A stretch of 31,648 nucleotides of DNA, taken from JAXHTH01 sp034211115 (lineage in GTDB: Bacteria > Planctomycetota > Phycisphaerae > Phycisphaerales > SM1A02). The notes beneath the pieces are model-generated. The model was not told where the DNA came from, made no database searches, and worked only from the letters and a program-made list of their open reading frames with translations. Of the stretch, positions 16,143 through 24,437 are shown piece after piece. The stretch covers positions 1 through 31,648 of the forward strand of contig JAXHTH010000197.1 of the NCBI GenBank assembly GCA_034211115.1. Reading direction: 5' to 3'. How positions within the stretch are numbered: position 1 is the stretch's first letter; each line of letters starts with the position of its first letter. The position numbers were made by a program, and so were the translations under genes.

Positions 16143-16158
16143 TGCGCTCCGCAGACAC

Positions 16159-16198
16159 AAGGCCGGCGGCTTGCCCTGAAGCCGTCGGCTTTCTCTGT
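16159..16198 (+). terminator. Intrinsic terminator after the PEP-CTERM-like gene
   Basis: The stem aaggccggcggctt (16159-16172) pairs with aagccgtcggcttt (16179-16192) with one G-T pair and a six-base loop, followed by tctctgtt. It sits between convergent genes and could act in both directions. Confidence 0.75.
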
Positions 16199-16215
16199 TG
16201 AACGAGGGCGACGTT

Positions 16216-16935
16216 TCAGCCGCCACGATGCGGCTCGGACGCCGCCGGCCGCACGGTCAGGTCGTCGAAGCGCGTCACCGCATCGGCCTTCGTCCAGAGC
16301 CCGACGTTGCCCGCCTCGGTGAAGGTGTCGTCCGTCACCTCGAGCAACCGCTCGCCGTCGAGATAACAGGTGATGTCGGGCCCGATCATGACGACGCGAA
16401 GCTCGTACCACCGGCCGGCCTTGAGCTCGATGCGGGCCGAATCGAGCTGCCTCCGCCGGCCGTCCTTCACGCAGTAGACGCGGTGATTCGATTCCAGCGG
16501 GTTGAAGCGGCAGATGTAGTAGTTGTCCTTGTCGAGGCAGCGCCAGATCGGCCCGCCGCCCTGGTCCTCGATGCCTGTCACCGCCTGGACCATCACCGTC
16601 AGATCCAGGTCCCTGTACGACGTGTTCTCGGCGATCGCGAGGTTGTACGTGCCGTCATAGTTGCGGCTCGCCGTCAGGGCCATCGCGTTCGGCGACGACG
16701 GGGCGCTCTCGTCGGCGATGACCGACCACTCCGCCAGCGCTTCGGTGGGGTTCGTCTCGTCGATCACCCACCCGACCGGGATCTGACCGGGGACGGTTTC
16801 ATCGAACGTCCATTTCGTTGCGCGCGCGGGAAGGTGATCGTCGTCCGCTTCCGGGGGCGCGGCGCAGCCGTTGATGATGGCCGGCAGAATGATGGATGAA
16901 ATCGTGGTGAATGCCAAGGCGAGCGTATGCCTCAT
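16216..16935 (-). CDS. Lipoprotein with concanavalin-like (LamG/DUF1080-type) domain
   Basis: The 239-residue product has a signal peptide with a lipobox-like IINGC near residue 23. After a short acidic linker comes a jelly-roll domain (about residues 40-230): WTFDETVPGQIPVGW at its start, the strand block YRDLDLTVMVQAVTG, and the typical RWYELRVVMIGPDITCYLDGERLLEVTDDTF, FTEAGNVGLWTKADAVTRFDDLTV. Such domains bind or cleave sugars in many planctomycete surface proteins, and no catalytic assignment can be made here. The start is supported by aaggag eight bases upstream of ATG 16935. It converges on the PEP-CTERM-like gene. Confidence 0.85.
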   Translation of the reverse strand: MRHTLALAFTTISSIILPAIINGCAAPPEADDDHLPARATKWTFDETVPGQIPVGWVIDETNPTEALAEWSVIADESAPSSPNAMALTASRNYDGTYNLAIAENTSYRDLDLTVMVQAVTGIEDQGGGPIWRCLDKDNYYICRFNPLESNHRVYCVKDGRRRQLDSARIELKAGRWYELRVVMIGPDITCYLDGERLLEVTDDTFTEAGNVGLWTKADAVTRFDDLTVRPAASEPHRGG

Positions 16936-17018
16936 GTGATGTGCTCCTTTTCCGGGCGGGCATCATCCTACATCAGGCGGCGGCGCGGCGGAGCCGCGGC
17001 GCTTCGCAGTGCGCGCCT

Positions 17019-17046
17019 TCATCACTCATCGCTCATCACTCATCGC
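17019..17046. repeat. Four-copy heptamer tandem repeat
   Basis: Plus-strand units are tcatcac, tcatcgc, tcatcac and tcatcgc. Their reverse complements gtgatga and gcgatga are the same units as in the array at 8742-8790. The array lies between the phosphofructokinase stop and the lipoprotein gene, about 84 bases upstream of the latter's start. Confidence 0.9.
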
Positions 17047-17051
17047 TCCCC

Positions 17052-18152
17052 TCAATCCCCGAAGCACGTCCGCACCGAGCGGGCGATCTCGATGAGCGCG
17101 TGGTCCGGCGGGACGAGGCGCTGCTTGTTGGCGGTGTGCAGCAGGTCGACATCGGTGATCTCCCCGCCCTGCATGACGACCATGCGGCTGGTCCCGCCGG
17201 CCATGAGCAGCTCCAGGGCGCGGTAGCCGAACCGGGTGGCGAGGACGCGGTCCATCGGCTCCGGCCCGCCGCCGCGCTGGACGTGGCCGAGCACGGTGTA
17301 GCGGCTCTCGATGCCCGTCTTCTCCTCGATCTGCCGTGCGGTGTGCTCGGCGATGCCGCCCAGCCGCACGGGATCGGGGCTTCGCGGGTCGTGTCGGGCG
17401 ACGACCTGCTCGCCCCCCGCTGGCTTGGCGCCCTCGGCGCAGGCGATGATCGAGAACCCCCGCTGGCGGTCCATCCGGCTCATGACGAACTCGCAGATCT
17501 TCTCGATGTCGTAGGGGATCTCGGGGATCAGGATGACATCGGACCCGGACGCGATGCCCGCGTGCAGGGTCAGCCAGCCGGCGTTGCGGCCCATGAGCTC
17601 GCAGACCATCACGCGATGATGGCTCGCCGCCGTCGAGTGCAGGCGATCGAGCGCCCGCGTGGCGGTGGTGGCGGCGGTGGTGAAGCCGAAGGTGATGTCC
17701 GTGCCGACGATGTCGTTGTCGATCGTCTTGGGCACGCCGACGCAGTTCACCCCTTTCTCGACGAGCGGGGCGGCGCAGCTCATCGTCCCGTCCCCGCCGA
17801 TCACGATCAGGGCGTCGAGCTGATTGACGCGGATGGTCATCAGGCAGTGCTCAGTAGCGTCGATGAACTTCGGATTGCCATCCTCATCATCGCCGACGTA
17901 ATAGTGGCTCGGGTTGGCGCGATTGTTCGTGCCGAGGATGGTCCCCCCGCGGGTGAGGATGCCCGAGACGTGCAGGCTGGACAGCTCGCCGATACGGTTC
18001 TCGACGAGCCCCTGGAAGCCGTCCTCGATGCCGAAGACGCGCACGCCGTGCTTGTAGATGGCGGTCTTGGTGACGGCGCGGAGGACGGCGTTGAGGCCGG
18101 GGCAGTCCCCGCCGCCCGTGAGCAGGCCGATGCGTTTGATGCTGCTGGACAT
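17052..18152 (-). CDS. pfkA: 6-phosphofructokinase
   Basis: This enzyme phosphorylates fructose 6-phosphate to the 1,6-bisphosphate in glycolysis. The 366-residue product has the N-terminal phosphate loop GLLTGGGDCPGLNAVLR, the donor site GGDGT, the catalytic loop PKTIDNDIVGTD, MGRNAGWLTLHAG, and GHVQRGGGPEPMDRVLATRFG. The residue pair that separates classes is Gly in GGDGT with Lys in PKTIDND, which I recall as the group III type that generally uses ATP. Strictly PPi-dependent enzymes carry Asp (GGDD). The start at ATG 18152 matches the family. It appears to be transcribed alone. Confidence 0.96.
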   Translation of the reverse strand: MSSSIKRIGLLTGGGDCPGLNAVLRAVTKTAIYKHGVRVFGIEDGFQGLVENRIGELSSLHVSGILTRGGTILGTNNRANPSHYYVGDDEDGNPKFIDATEHCLMTIRVNQLDALIVIGGDGTMSCAAPLVEKGVNCVGVPKTIDNDIVGTDITFGFTTAATTATRALDRLHSTAASHHRVMVCELMGRNAGWLTLHAGIASGSDVILIPEIPYDIEKICEFVMSRMDRQRGFSIIACAEGAKPAGGEQVVARHDPRSPDPVRLGGIAEHTARQIEEKTGIESRYTVLGHVQRGGGPEPMDRVLATRFGYRALELLMAGGTSRMVVMQGGEITDVDLLHTANKQRLVPPDHALIEIARSVRTCFGD

Positions 18153-18312
18153 GGTCAGTCTTGCTCGCCTTTCTTCGCATGGACAGCCGGGCCGCGGGCG
18201 TGTCGCGGGCCGCCGGCGGCGATCCGGCCGGGCTGTTCTCCGTCATCGGTCAGGAGGGCCGCGGCGATGCAGGAACGCCGGCGCGGGTGAGTCCAGGGCC
18301 CGGTGGTGATCG

Positions 18313-19086
18313 TCAGGCGGGGGCCACGGCCTTTGCCGGCGCTTTCATCTTCGTGAAGAACCGTCGCATCCGCGCCAGGCACGCGGATCGGATGTCCGGG
18401 TCGGTCAGCTCGTGATCGGCCCGGGCGATGAGTTCGTGCTGAAGACGCCGCCCGACCCGGTCGGCGGCCTCGAGGAACGGCCGCGCGCAGGCCGGGGGAA
18501 TCACCCGATCCGCCGCCCCGTGCAGCAGCAGCGTCGGCCGGTCGTGGACGGCCAGATCGTCGGCGGGCTTCAGCTTCGCCAGCGATTCGATATACGCCTC
18601 GCCGACGGCACTGGCGTCGAGCAGGCCCGCGGCCGCGTTGCCCTTCGCGATCCGGCTGAGCACATCGCCGCTCGTGATCGGCGACCACAGCCCGACGCGG
18701 TTGATCTGATCCGTCCGTCCGGCGAGGCAGGCGGCGGTGATGGCCCCCAGCCGCCCGCCGAACAGGCCGATGCGATTGGCGTCGAGGTCGTCCTCCAGCA
18801 GCAGTTGGCGGAAGACGGCGGAGGCGTCATCGACGAGATCCGCCGCGGTCGGCTTTGACTCGCCGCCTTCCCGCGCCCCGAATCGCGCGACGGCGAGCCC
18901 GGCGTCGACGAGCGCAGCGGCCAGCCGATCCATCAGCATCAATGGACCGCCGGCCGCTCCGGGCGGATCGCCGCAGATGAGCACGACGGCGCGCGGCCGT
19001 TTCTCGCCAGCCGCCTTCGGCCGCCGCAGCGTGCCCTGCACGTGCCCCTTGCCGACCGCGATCTGAAACGTCTCCTGCTCAGCCAT
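18313..19086 (-). CDS. Alpha/beta hydrolase-fold protein lacking the nucleophile Ser
   Basis: The 257-residue product has the order of an alpha/beta hydrolase: VVLICGDPPGAAGGPL at the oxyanion strand, the helix VDDASAVFRQLLLEDDLDANRIGLFG, the acid strand PTLLLHGAADRVIPP (Asp), and the late His in ARADHELTD. The nucleophile elbow GxSxG reads GGRLG, so the catalytic Ser is Arg (codon complement at 18751-18753). Unless another Ser takes over, it should not work as a normal serine hydrolase and may bind rather than cleave. I chose ATG 19086 (MAEQETFQIAV); upstream codons to 19128 are poor. It is followed by pfkA after 160 bases. The substrate is unknown. Confidence 0.82.
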   Translation of the reverse strand: MAEQETFQIAVGKGHVQGTLRRPKAAGEKRPRAVVLICGDPPGAAGGPLMLMDRLAAALVDAGLAVARFGAREGGESKPTAADLVDDASAVFRQLLLEDDLDANRIGLFGGRLGAITAACLAGRTDQINRVGLWSPITSGDVLSRIAKGNAAAGLLDASAVGEAYIESLAKLKPADDLAVHDRPTLLLHGAADRVIPPACARPFLEAADRVGRRLQHELIARADHELTDPDIRSACLARMRRFFTKMKAPAKAVAPA

Positions 19087-19121
19087 GGCAGGGCATGATA
19101 CCGGCAATTGCCGCGGGCCAG

Positions 19122-19153
19122 GCATCAAGGCATCGTGGGATCAAGGCATCAAG
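19122..19153. repeat. Four-copy octamer tandem repeat
   Basis: Units on the plus strand are gcatcaag, gcatcgtg, ggatcaag and gcatcaag. The array lies 36 bases upstream of the hydrolase start codon on the minus strand. It differs from the heptamer arrays in unit length, but all share a TGATG-like core on one strand. Confidence 0.8.
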
Positions 19154-19179
19154 GGGCCCGGGCGCGTCGCTTCCGGGAG

Positions 19180-19941
19180 TCAGCCGCGGGGGTCGTAGGC
19201 GGTGTCATCGTCGGAGAGGAAGCCGTTGTCGGGGTGGCCGAGCATGTTGAGCAATTCCTCAGTGGCGTGTTCGCCTTCGTGCGGCTGAGACACGGCCGCG
19301 ACGTGGCCGTCGACGTACGCGACGTTCGTCTCGCCGTTGTAGTAAAACGCCTGCCCGCCGGCGTAGATCTGCATGAGCGGCCAGCCGTTGGGGCTGAGCG
19401 GGGCGCGCATGAACTTGTTGGCGCCGCCGGAGTATCCGCCGCAGCCGAAGATCGCGCATCGGGCGGCGCGGCGGCATGCGTGGGGCGGCACGCCTTTGCG
19501 CACCGCCTCCCAGCCGACCTGGTTCACCGCCTCGCCCCCGATGTAAGAAGTGTTGTAGTTGTAACCGGTAAAGGGATCGCCCTCGAAGTTCGACGGGCCG
19601 AAATACGCCGGGCACTGCATGACGCGACCGGGATCATCGGTCATCCCCCACAGCGGGCCGGGTGAGACGAGTTCGCCGTCGGCGAGCTTCGTCACCCAGT
19701 CCCAGGCGATGGCGTGGATCTCGCCCTCGACCTCCTCGTAGCGAACCGCCGCGGGATAGGTGTCCCAAAGCGCGGCGTACTTCCGGGCGGCGAGCGACAT
19801 CTGCCGCAGATTGCTCTGGCCGAGAAGCTGCCGGGAGGCGGTCTTCACCCCGCTCAGCGCCGGCAGGAGCAGGCCCAGGAGGACGGAGATGATCCCCATC
19901 ACCACGAGGAGTTCGACGATGGTGAACGCGGGGCGTCGCAT
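19180..19941 (-). CDS. Pseudopilin with prepilin N-terminus and C-terminal VDGHV box
   Basis: This protein belongs to the planctomycete type II secretion-like pseudopilins (DUF1559-like). The prepilin motif is RRPAFTIVELLVVMGIISVLLGLLLPAL: cleavage would fall before Phe, the residue before it is Ala instead of the usual Gly, and Glu5 is present. The globular part has CPAYFGP, YNYNTSYIGG and, near the end, NVAYVDGHVAAVSQ, matching the H-X9-DG type of ending. The ATG at 19941 has gagg nine bases upstream, a better arrangement than ATG 19950. The gene begins 11 bases after the stop of the dockerin-like gene, so it is probably on the cobalamin riboswitch transcript. Confidence 0.87.
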   Translation of the reverse strand: MRRPAFTIVELLVVMGIISVLLGLLLPALSGVKTASRQLLGQSNLRQMSLAARKYAALWDTYPAAVRYEEVEGEIHAIAWDWVTKLADGELVSPGPLWGMTDDPGRVMQCPAYFGPSNFEGDPFTGYNYNTSYIGGEAVNQVGWEAVRKGVPPHACRRAARCAIFGCGGYSGGANKFMRAPLSPNGWPLMQIYAGGQAFYYNGETNVAYVDGHVAAVSQPHEGEHATEELLNMLGHPDNGFLSDDDTAYDPRG

Positions 19942-19952
19942 GCGGATCATCC

Positions 19953-20888
19953 TCAGCTCCAGTTGCCCAGGAGGATGAGCAGGTCGGCGGTGTCGACGAC
20001 GCCGTTGCCATCGAAGTCCGCATCCCAGCCCGCGGGCCGGGCCGGGCCCCACTTGCCGAGCAGGGCGAGCAGGTCGGCGGTGTCGACGATGCCGTCGAGG
20101 TTCACATCGCCGGGCCGGCGCGGCGCGACATCGGCCACCGCATCGATTTCCGGCGTGTCGAACGAGCCGGGCGGATTCGTGATGCGCACGAAGCTGATGG
20201 CGGCGAGGCCGAGCGCGCCGAGATCGACGCCCGCCCCGCCTCCGGAGCCGCGGTAGAGCTCGAGCACCTCCTCGTAGTGCAGGCCGTCGAAATCACTGAG
20301 CTGGATGGACGGATCGACGGGCTTCGTGAAGCACGATTCGATCAGCCCCGGCTCGGTGTCATAGGGGTCTGTCCTGTCGAGATAGCCTTCGGTGGGGAAG
20401 AGGCCGTCGGCTTCGACATCGGGGACGGCGAACCAGTTCTGGCCGTCGGGGCTGACCTCGATCGCTCCCCCCTCGCCGTGAAGCTGGGCCGGGTCGGTGC
20501 AGTAGTGGTCGAGTCCGCCACCTTCCTCGTCGAGGAGCAGGGCGTTGCCGAAGACCAGCAGGTCGATGCCCCAGGGGTTGAGCGGGTCGTCGGTGACGGG
20601 GGTGTCGAAGCGGAGGACGAGCCGCCCGCCCCCGCCGATCGAGACGACCTCCTCCGCTCGCCAGGGCGGGTTCATGACGCTGACGATCATGGGATCCCAG
20701 CCCTCGCCGGTGTAGCGCTCGGGGGGGCCGAGGGCGGTGAGGGGATCGGTATAGCCCCAGACGGGGTTCTCGCCCTCTTCGTAGAGCACGACCTCATCGG
20801 CGAAGGGGTCGTCATCGGCGGGAGCGGGCGAGGCGAGCAGGAGCACCGCGCCGATGAGCGCGGCGCGAGAGGCGACGCGAAAGAGCAT
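19953..20888 (-). CDS. Secreted surface protein with two dockerin-like repeats
   Basis: The 311-residue product has a signal peptide (RVASRAALIGAVLLLASPAPA). A beta-rich domain of about 215 residues follows, of a type annotated as cell surface protein (WGYTDPLTALGPPERYTG, VVSIGGGGRLVLRFDTPVTD, IDLLVFGNALL, IEVSPDGQNWFAVPDV). At the C-terminus are two Ca-binding dockerin-type repeats, GDVNLDGIVDTADLLALLGKWG and DADFDGNGVVDTADLLILLGNW. Planctomycete dockerin-like ends probably anchor or assemble secreted proteins. No cohesin is seen here. It is the first gene after the cobalamin riboswitch, about 155 bases downstream, and is tightly followed by the pseudopilin. A role in cobalamin handling is inferred only from that leader; nothing in the protein itself proves it. 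ATG 20888 has aggat eight bases upstream. Confidence 0.9.
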   Translation of the reverse strand: MLFRVASRAALIGAVLLLASPAPADDDPFADEVVLYEEGENPVWGYTDPLTALGPPERYTGEGWDPMIVSVMNPPWRAEEVVSIGGGGRLVLRFDTPVTDDPLNPWGIDLLVFGNALLLDEEGGGLDHYCTDPAQLHGEGGAIEVSPDGQNWFAVPDVEADGLFPTEGYLDRTDPYDTEPGLIESCFTKPVDPSIQLSDFDGLHYEEVLELYRGSGGGAGVDLGALGLAAISFVRITNPPGSFDTPEIDAVADVAPRRPGDVNLDGIVDTADLLALLGKWGPARPAGWDADFDGNGVVDTADLLILLGNWS

Positions 20889-21044
20889 GGGGTCGATCCT
20901 GTGCTACGTTCCGAGACGCGCGGAACGGCTCCCGACGGAGGAAGACCTCGGGTCCTCGCGAGGGTGGATCGTCGCGGTGGAAAGCCGGCGGGAGCGGGCC
21001 GGCCCGCGGCGTTCACGCCCTGCTTCGCGAGGGCCACGCCAGGC

Positions 21045-21260
21045 GACTGCGGCAGGTCTTCCGGCTTCGGGTCGCCTCCGCTCGCCTTCCCGCCGATTGC
21101 CCGTTGCGGGTTCGGCAGTGGCGGTCATGAGCGGAGGAGGGGCCGATCGTCATGGGTTGATATGACCAGATCGGCCGGCCCGTCACGGCGGCGCGTCCGC
21201 GGCGGCTTTTCACCGCCTTCCCTTTTCAGCCCGGGGGTGAGACCCCTCGAGGGCACCGAA
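21045..21260 (-). promoter_or_regulatory. Cobalamin (adenosylcobalamin) riboswitch
   Basis: Read on the minus strand from about 21260, the segment has the conserved elements of the B12 riboswitch in order. They are ggtgccc; ctgaaaagggaaggcggtg with aaaagccgcc (the GGGAA..GGUG..AA..CC core); a variable stem with ggccgatc pairing gatcggcc (about 21174-21132); cgccactgcc; cggcgggaaggc; and the 3' box gaagccggaagacctgcc. The last three blocks closely resemble the E. coli btuB leader as I remember it. A small hairpin gttccg/cggaac (20909-20927) lies between the aptamer and the start codon at 20888. The mode of control, termination or translation, is not clear. It should lower expression of the dockerin-like/pseudopilin operon when B12 is plentiful. 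Confidence 0.92.
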
Positions 21261-21483
21261 GTCGATGTCAGTGTAGCGGGAACCGTGGGGCGTGCCAACA
21301 CGGATGAGAGGCTGAGCCTCCGGCGGCGGTGTCGGTTCGTTGACACTGCCCCGCGGCTCGGCTACTTTCAGCGTTTCTGACGTTTTCCAGGCCCCCGGGG
21401 CGCCGTTCGTCAGCGGACGGTGCGTCGGGGAGGCGGCTTCGCCGGCCGGCGGGGCCGAGAGATTCGAGCAGGAGTTCATCGCG

Positions 21484-23664
21484 ATGCGTATCCCCGCGCG
21501 TTTGAGCCGTTCGACGCGTCTGGCCGGCGTGCTCGCCGCCATTCTTCTCGCCCTTGGCACCACCGGCCCGGCGTCGGGACAGGATGAGACTCCGGCTCAA
21601 CTGCTGGAAGATTTCGTGCACTATTCGCTCATCGCCAAGCCCGACCTCGCCGCCGCCTACGGCCGGCAGTTGCTCGATTCCGGCGTCACCTGCGCCGAGC
21701 TGGCAAGGATCATCGACGAGGGCGAGATGTCCGTCGATCGCTTCGACAACGCCATCCGCCGGATGATCGTCATCCCCGAGATGGAGAGCCTCGCCGCCGA
21801 GATCAGCCAGTGCGTCGAGCAGGGGCGGCTCGATCTCGCCCGCGACAGCGAACGGATCGAGGAGGCGATCGGCATGCTGGAGGGGACGCAGCGCCAGCAG
21901 CTTCTGGCGCAGGGGCGGCTGAAGGCGGCCGGCGAGTACGCCGTCCCCGCCCTCCTCCGCCGCATCATCGAGGGACGCGATGAGAGCCTCAAGCAGTCCT
22001 GCAAGCGCATGATCATCGCCATCGGCCGCGAGGCGGTCACCCCGCTCTGCGAGGCGCTCATGTACGTCGATCCGCAGAGCCAGCGGGTCATCTGCGAGAT
22101 GCTGGGCGATATTCGCTACCCGCACGCCGCCCCGTATCTCCGTGAGCTGGCCGTCGACGACACGGCCAACGCGCCGGTGCGCGAGGCGGCCGAGCGGGCC
22201 TTCCGGCTCGTCGGCGGCGAGCAGTCCGATCCGTCCGTACTCTACGGCAATCTCGGCTACCTCTATTACGATCACCTCGGCTCGCTCATCGCCTACCCCT
22301 ACGAGGAAACGAACAACATCTGGAACTACGACTGGGCGGTGGGGCTCGTCGCCCGGCCCGTGCCGACGGCGATCTACTACGAGCTGATGGCGATGCGGGT
22401 GGCCCGCAAGGCCCTCGAGTTCGACAGGTCCAATCGGCCGGCCCTGAGCCTGTTCGTCGCGGCCAACCTCAAGCGGGAGAACAATCTCCCGCCGGGCGAG
22501 ACGGACCAGATCGAGGGCGATGCCGCCTACAGCCCGGCGTTCTACGCGACCGTGTTCGGCACGCAGGTCTGCCTGGACGTGCTCGCCCTGGCCATCGACA
22601 CCACGGACACGCCGCTCGTGCGCGATGCCATCGCGGCCCTCTCCCAGACCACGGGCGGGGCGAACCTCTTCAGCGCCGGCGGAGGACGCCAGCCGTTGCT
22701 GGAGGCGCTATCGTATCCCGATCGCCGCGTGCAGTACGAGGCGGCGCTGACGCTGGGCCGCGCCCTGCCGGACCGCGATTTCGCCGGTTCGGAGCTGGTG
22801 GTCCCGCTGCTCGCCTCGGCGGTGCGGACGGCCAACCAGTCCTTCGGGCTCGTGATCGCCGATGAGCCGGAGAACCGCCGGCAGGCGGTCATCGTGCTCG
22901 AGAACCTCGGCTACACCGTCGCCGGCGCCGACGAGAGCGTGATGGCGGTCCAGGGCGCGATCGCCGAATCGGTGGGCGTGGACGTGGTCCTCGTGTGGAT
23001 GAGCCGGGCGGAGGACGCCAAGCAGGCGGTCTCCAACCTCCGCAACATCAACAAGACCATCGCCGCCCCCGTGGCCATCCTCGCGCCCGGCGTGGATGTG
23101 CCCGACCTTCGCCGGGAGTATCACGGCGACCGCCGGGTGAGGGTTTCCCGACCCGGACTGAGTGAAGAGGCGTTCGAAGCGCTCTTCGAGGAACTGCTGC
23201 GACGGGCCGCCGGCGGCCGCATGACCGACGCCGAGGCCGAGGCCTACGCCATCGAGGCGCTGCAGGCGATGGAAGACATCGCGATCTCCAACAGCCCGGC
23301 GTACACGATCGCCGAGGCCGAATCGGCGCTGCTGGACGCCCTGGCCGGCCGCAGCGGCGGAACACGACTGCTCGTGGCCGACATCCTCGCCATGATCGAC
23401 AGCGAACGCGCCCAGCAGACGCTCTTCGACACCGCGCTGGCCGCGGAGGGTCCGGAGCGGATCGAGCTGCTGGACCGGGTCGCGGCCTCCGTGAAGCGGT
23501 TCGGCAGCTACGGCGAGCGACGGCATGTCCTGGCCGTGCTCGACCTGGTGCGCAACAGCACCGGGGCGCTGGCGGAGGCCGCCGCCCGACTGCACGGTGC
23601 GCTGAATCTGCCCACCACCGATGCCGTCGATCTCGTCCAGCCTTCACCGGAGCCGGGTCGCTGA
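21484..23664 (+). CDS. Secreted HEAT-repeat protein with pseudo-receiver domain
   Basis: The 726-residue product has a signal peptide (LSRSTRLAGVLAAILLALGTTGPASGQ), so it should work outside the cytoplasm. The middle is built of HEAT-like helical repeats, for example YAVPALLRRIIEGRDESLKQ, AVTPLCEALMYVDPQSQRVICEMLGDIRYPHAAPYLREL and later RRVQYEAALTLGRALPD. From about residue 455 to 570 there is a response-regulator receiver-like fold: LVIADEPENRRQAVIVLENLGYTVAGA, then VDVVLVWMSR where the phosphorylated Asp would be, then APVAILAPG. The phospho-Asp is missing, and the exported location makes phosphotransfer unlikely. A further helical region ends the protein. The start has aggag upstream. It diverges from the riboswitch operon. 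The role is unknown; protein-protein scaffolding is the likeliest. Confidence 0.83.
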   Translation: MRIPARLSRSTRLAGVLAAILLALGTTGPASGQDETPAQLLEDFVHYSLIAKPDLAAAYGRQLLDSGVTCAELARIIDEGEMSVDRFDNAIRRMIVIPEMESLAAEISQCVEQGRLDLARDSERIEEAIGMLEGTQRQQLLAQGRLKAAGEYAVPALLRRIIEGRDESLKQSCKRMIIAIGREAVTPLCEALMYVDPQSQRVICEMLGDIRYPHAAPYLRELAVDDTANAPVREAAERAFRLVGGEQSDPSVLYGNLGYLYYDHLGSLIAYPYEETNNIWNYDWAVGLVARPVPTAIYYELMAMRVARKALEFDRSNRPALSLFVAANLKRENNLPPGETDQIEGDAAYSPAFYATVFGTQVCLDVLALAIDTTDTPLVRDAIAALSQTTGGANLFSAGGGRQPLLEALSYPDRRVQYEAALTLGRALPDRDFAGSELVVPLLASAVRTANQSFGLVIADEPENRRQAVIVLENLGYTVAGADESVMAVQGAIAESVGVDVVLVWMSRAEDAKQAVSNLRNINKTIAAPVAILAPGVDVPDLRREYHGDRRVRVSRPGLSEEAFEALFEELLRRAAGGRMTDAEAEAYAIEALQAMEDIAISNSPAYTIAEAESALLDALAGRSGGTRLLVADILAMIDSERAQQTLFDTALAAEGPERIELLDRVAASVKRFGSYGERRHVLAVLDLVRNSTGALAEAAARLHGALNLPTTDAVDLVQPSPEPGR

Positions 23665-23757
23665 TCGGGCGGCCCTGATCGCGTCGACAGGTTGGATCTT
23701 CTCCGCGCCCCAACCGGCACGACACCGGCTCGCGAGCGGTCAGAGAGGGCGCGCCCG

Positions 23758-24384
23758 ATGCACCCGCCGATCCGGCCCGCCTCCCGCATCCTGACCGAGC
23801 GGCTCGTCCTGCGCTGCTATCAGCCGGCCGATGCGCCTCTGCTGCGGGCGGCCATCGTGGCGAGCGCCGATCACCTCCGACCCTGGATGCCCTGGGCGGC
23901 CCGCGAGCCGAAGCACGAGGCGACGATCGCCCGCCGCCTGCGCCGCTTCCGCGGACGCTTCGATCTGGGAAAGGACTTCATCTACGGTCTGTTCGACCGC
24001 GACGAGCGCCGCGTGCTGGGCGGGTCCGGACTGCATCGCTCCATCGGCGCCGGGGCGCGGGAGATCGGCTACTGGCTGCACGCCGACTGCACGGGGCGCG
24101 GCTACGCCACCGAGGCCGCCGCGGCCCTGACCCGCGTGGGCTTCGAACATGAAGCCCTGACCCGGATCGAAATCCACTGCGACCCCCGGAACGGGCCCAG
24201 CACCGGCGTACCGATGCGGCTGGGATTCGTGCTTCAGACGACAGTTCGCGACCGGGTTCCGGGCCCCCGCGGCCCGCGGCGCGACACGATGATCTGGCGG
24301 CTCGACGCCGGGACGTACGCCGCCTCGCCCGCGACGTCGGCGAAGATCCGGGCCTTCGACGCAACCGGCCGGAGGGTCCTCTGA
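23758..24384 (+). CDS. GNAT-family acetyltransferase (RimJ/RimL-like)
   Basis: This 208-residue enzyme should transfer an acetyl group from acetyl-CoA to an amine, by the RimJ/RimL-like pattern. It begins ILTERLVLRCYQPADAPLL, has the substrate-side strand GGSGLHRSIGAGAREIGYWLH, the acetyl-CoA loop TGRGYATEAAAALTRVGFE (about residue 118), and RIEIHCDPRNGPS. ATG 23758 fits the family N-terminus and follows a purine-rich agagagg; the open frame to 23692 is short and unlike the family. The substrate is unknown. It lies between the HEAT-repeat gene and tRNA-Thr. Confidence 0.9.
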   Translation: MHPPIRPASRILTERLVLRCYQPADAPLLRAAIVASADHLRPWMPWAAREPKHEATIARRLRRFRGRFDLGKDFIYGLFDRDERRVLGGSGLHRSIGAGAREIGYWLHADCTGRGYATEAAAALTRVGFEHEALTRIEIHCDPRNGPSTGVPMRLGFVLQTTVRDRVPGPRGPRRDTMIWRLDAGTYAASPATSAKIRAFDATGRRVL

Positions 24385-24437
24385 GGGCCTTCGCCATTGC
24401 CCGCGGCCGGGGCCGGTGCTAAGGTGAGCGGTTCATC

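Noticed and set aside
16911..18290. 459-codon plus-strand open frame
   Set aside because: It is antisense to phosphofructokinase, which has all family motifs; the frame shows no recognisable fold.
20277..21380. 367-codon plus-strand open frame over the riboswitch
   Set aside because: It runs antisense to the dockerin-like gene and through the riboswitch, and its sequence is not protein-like.
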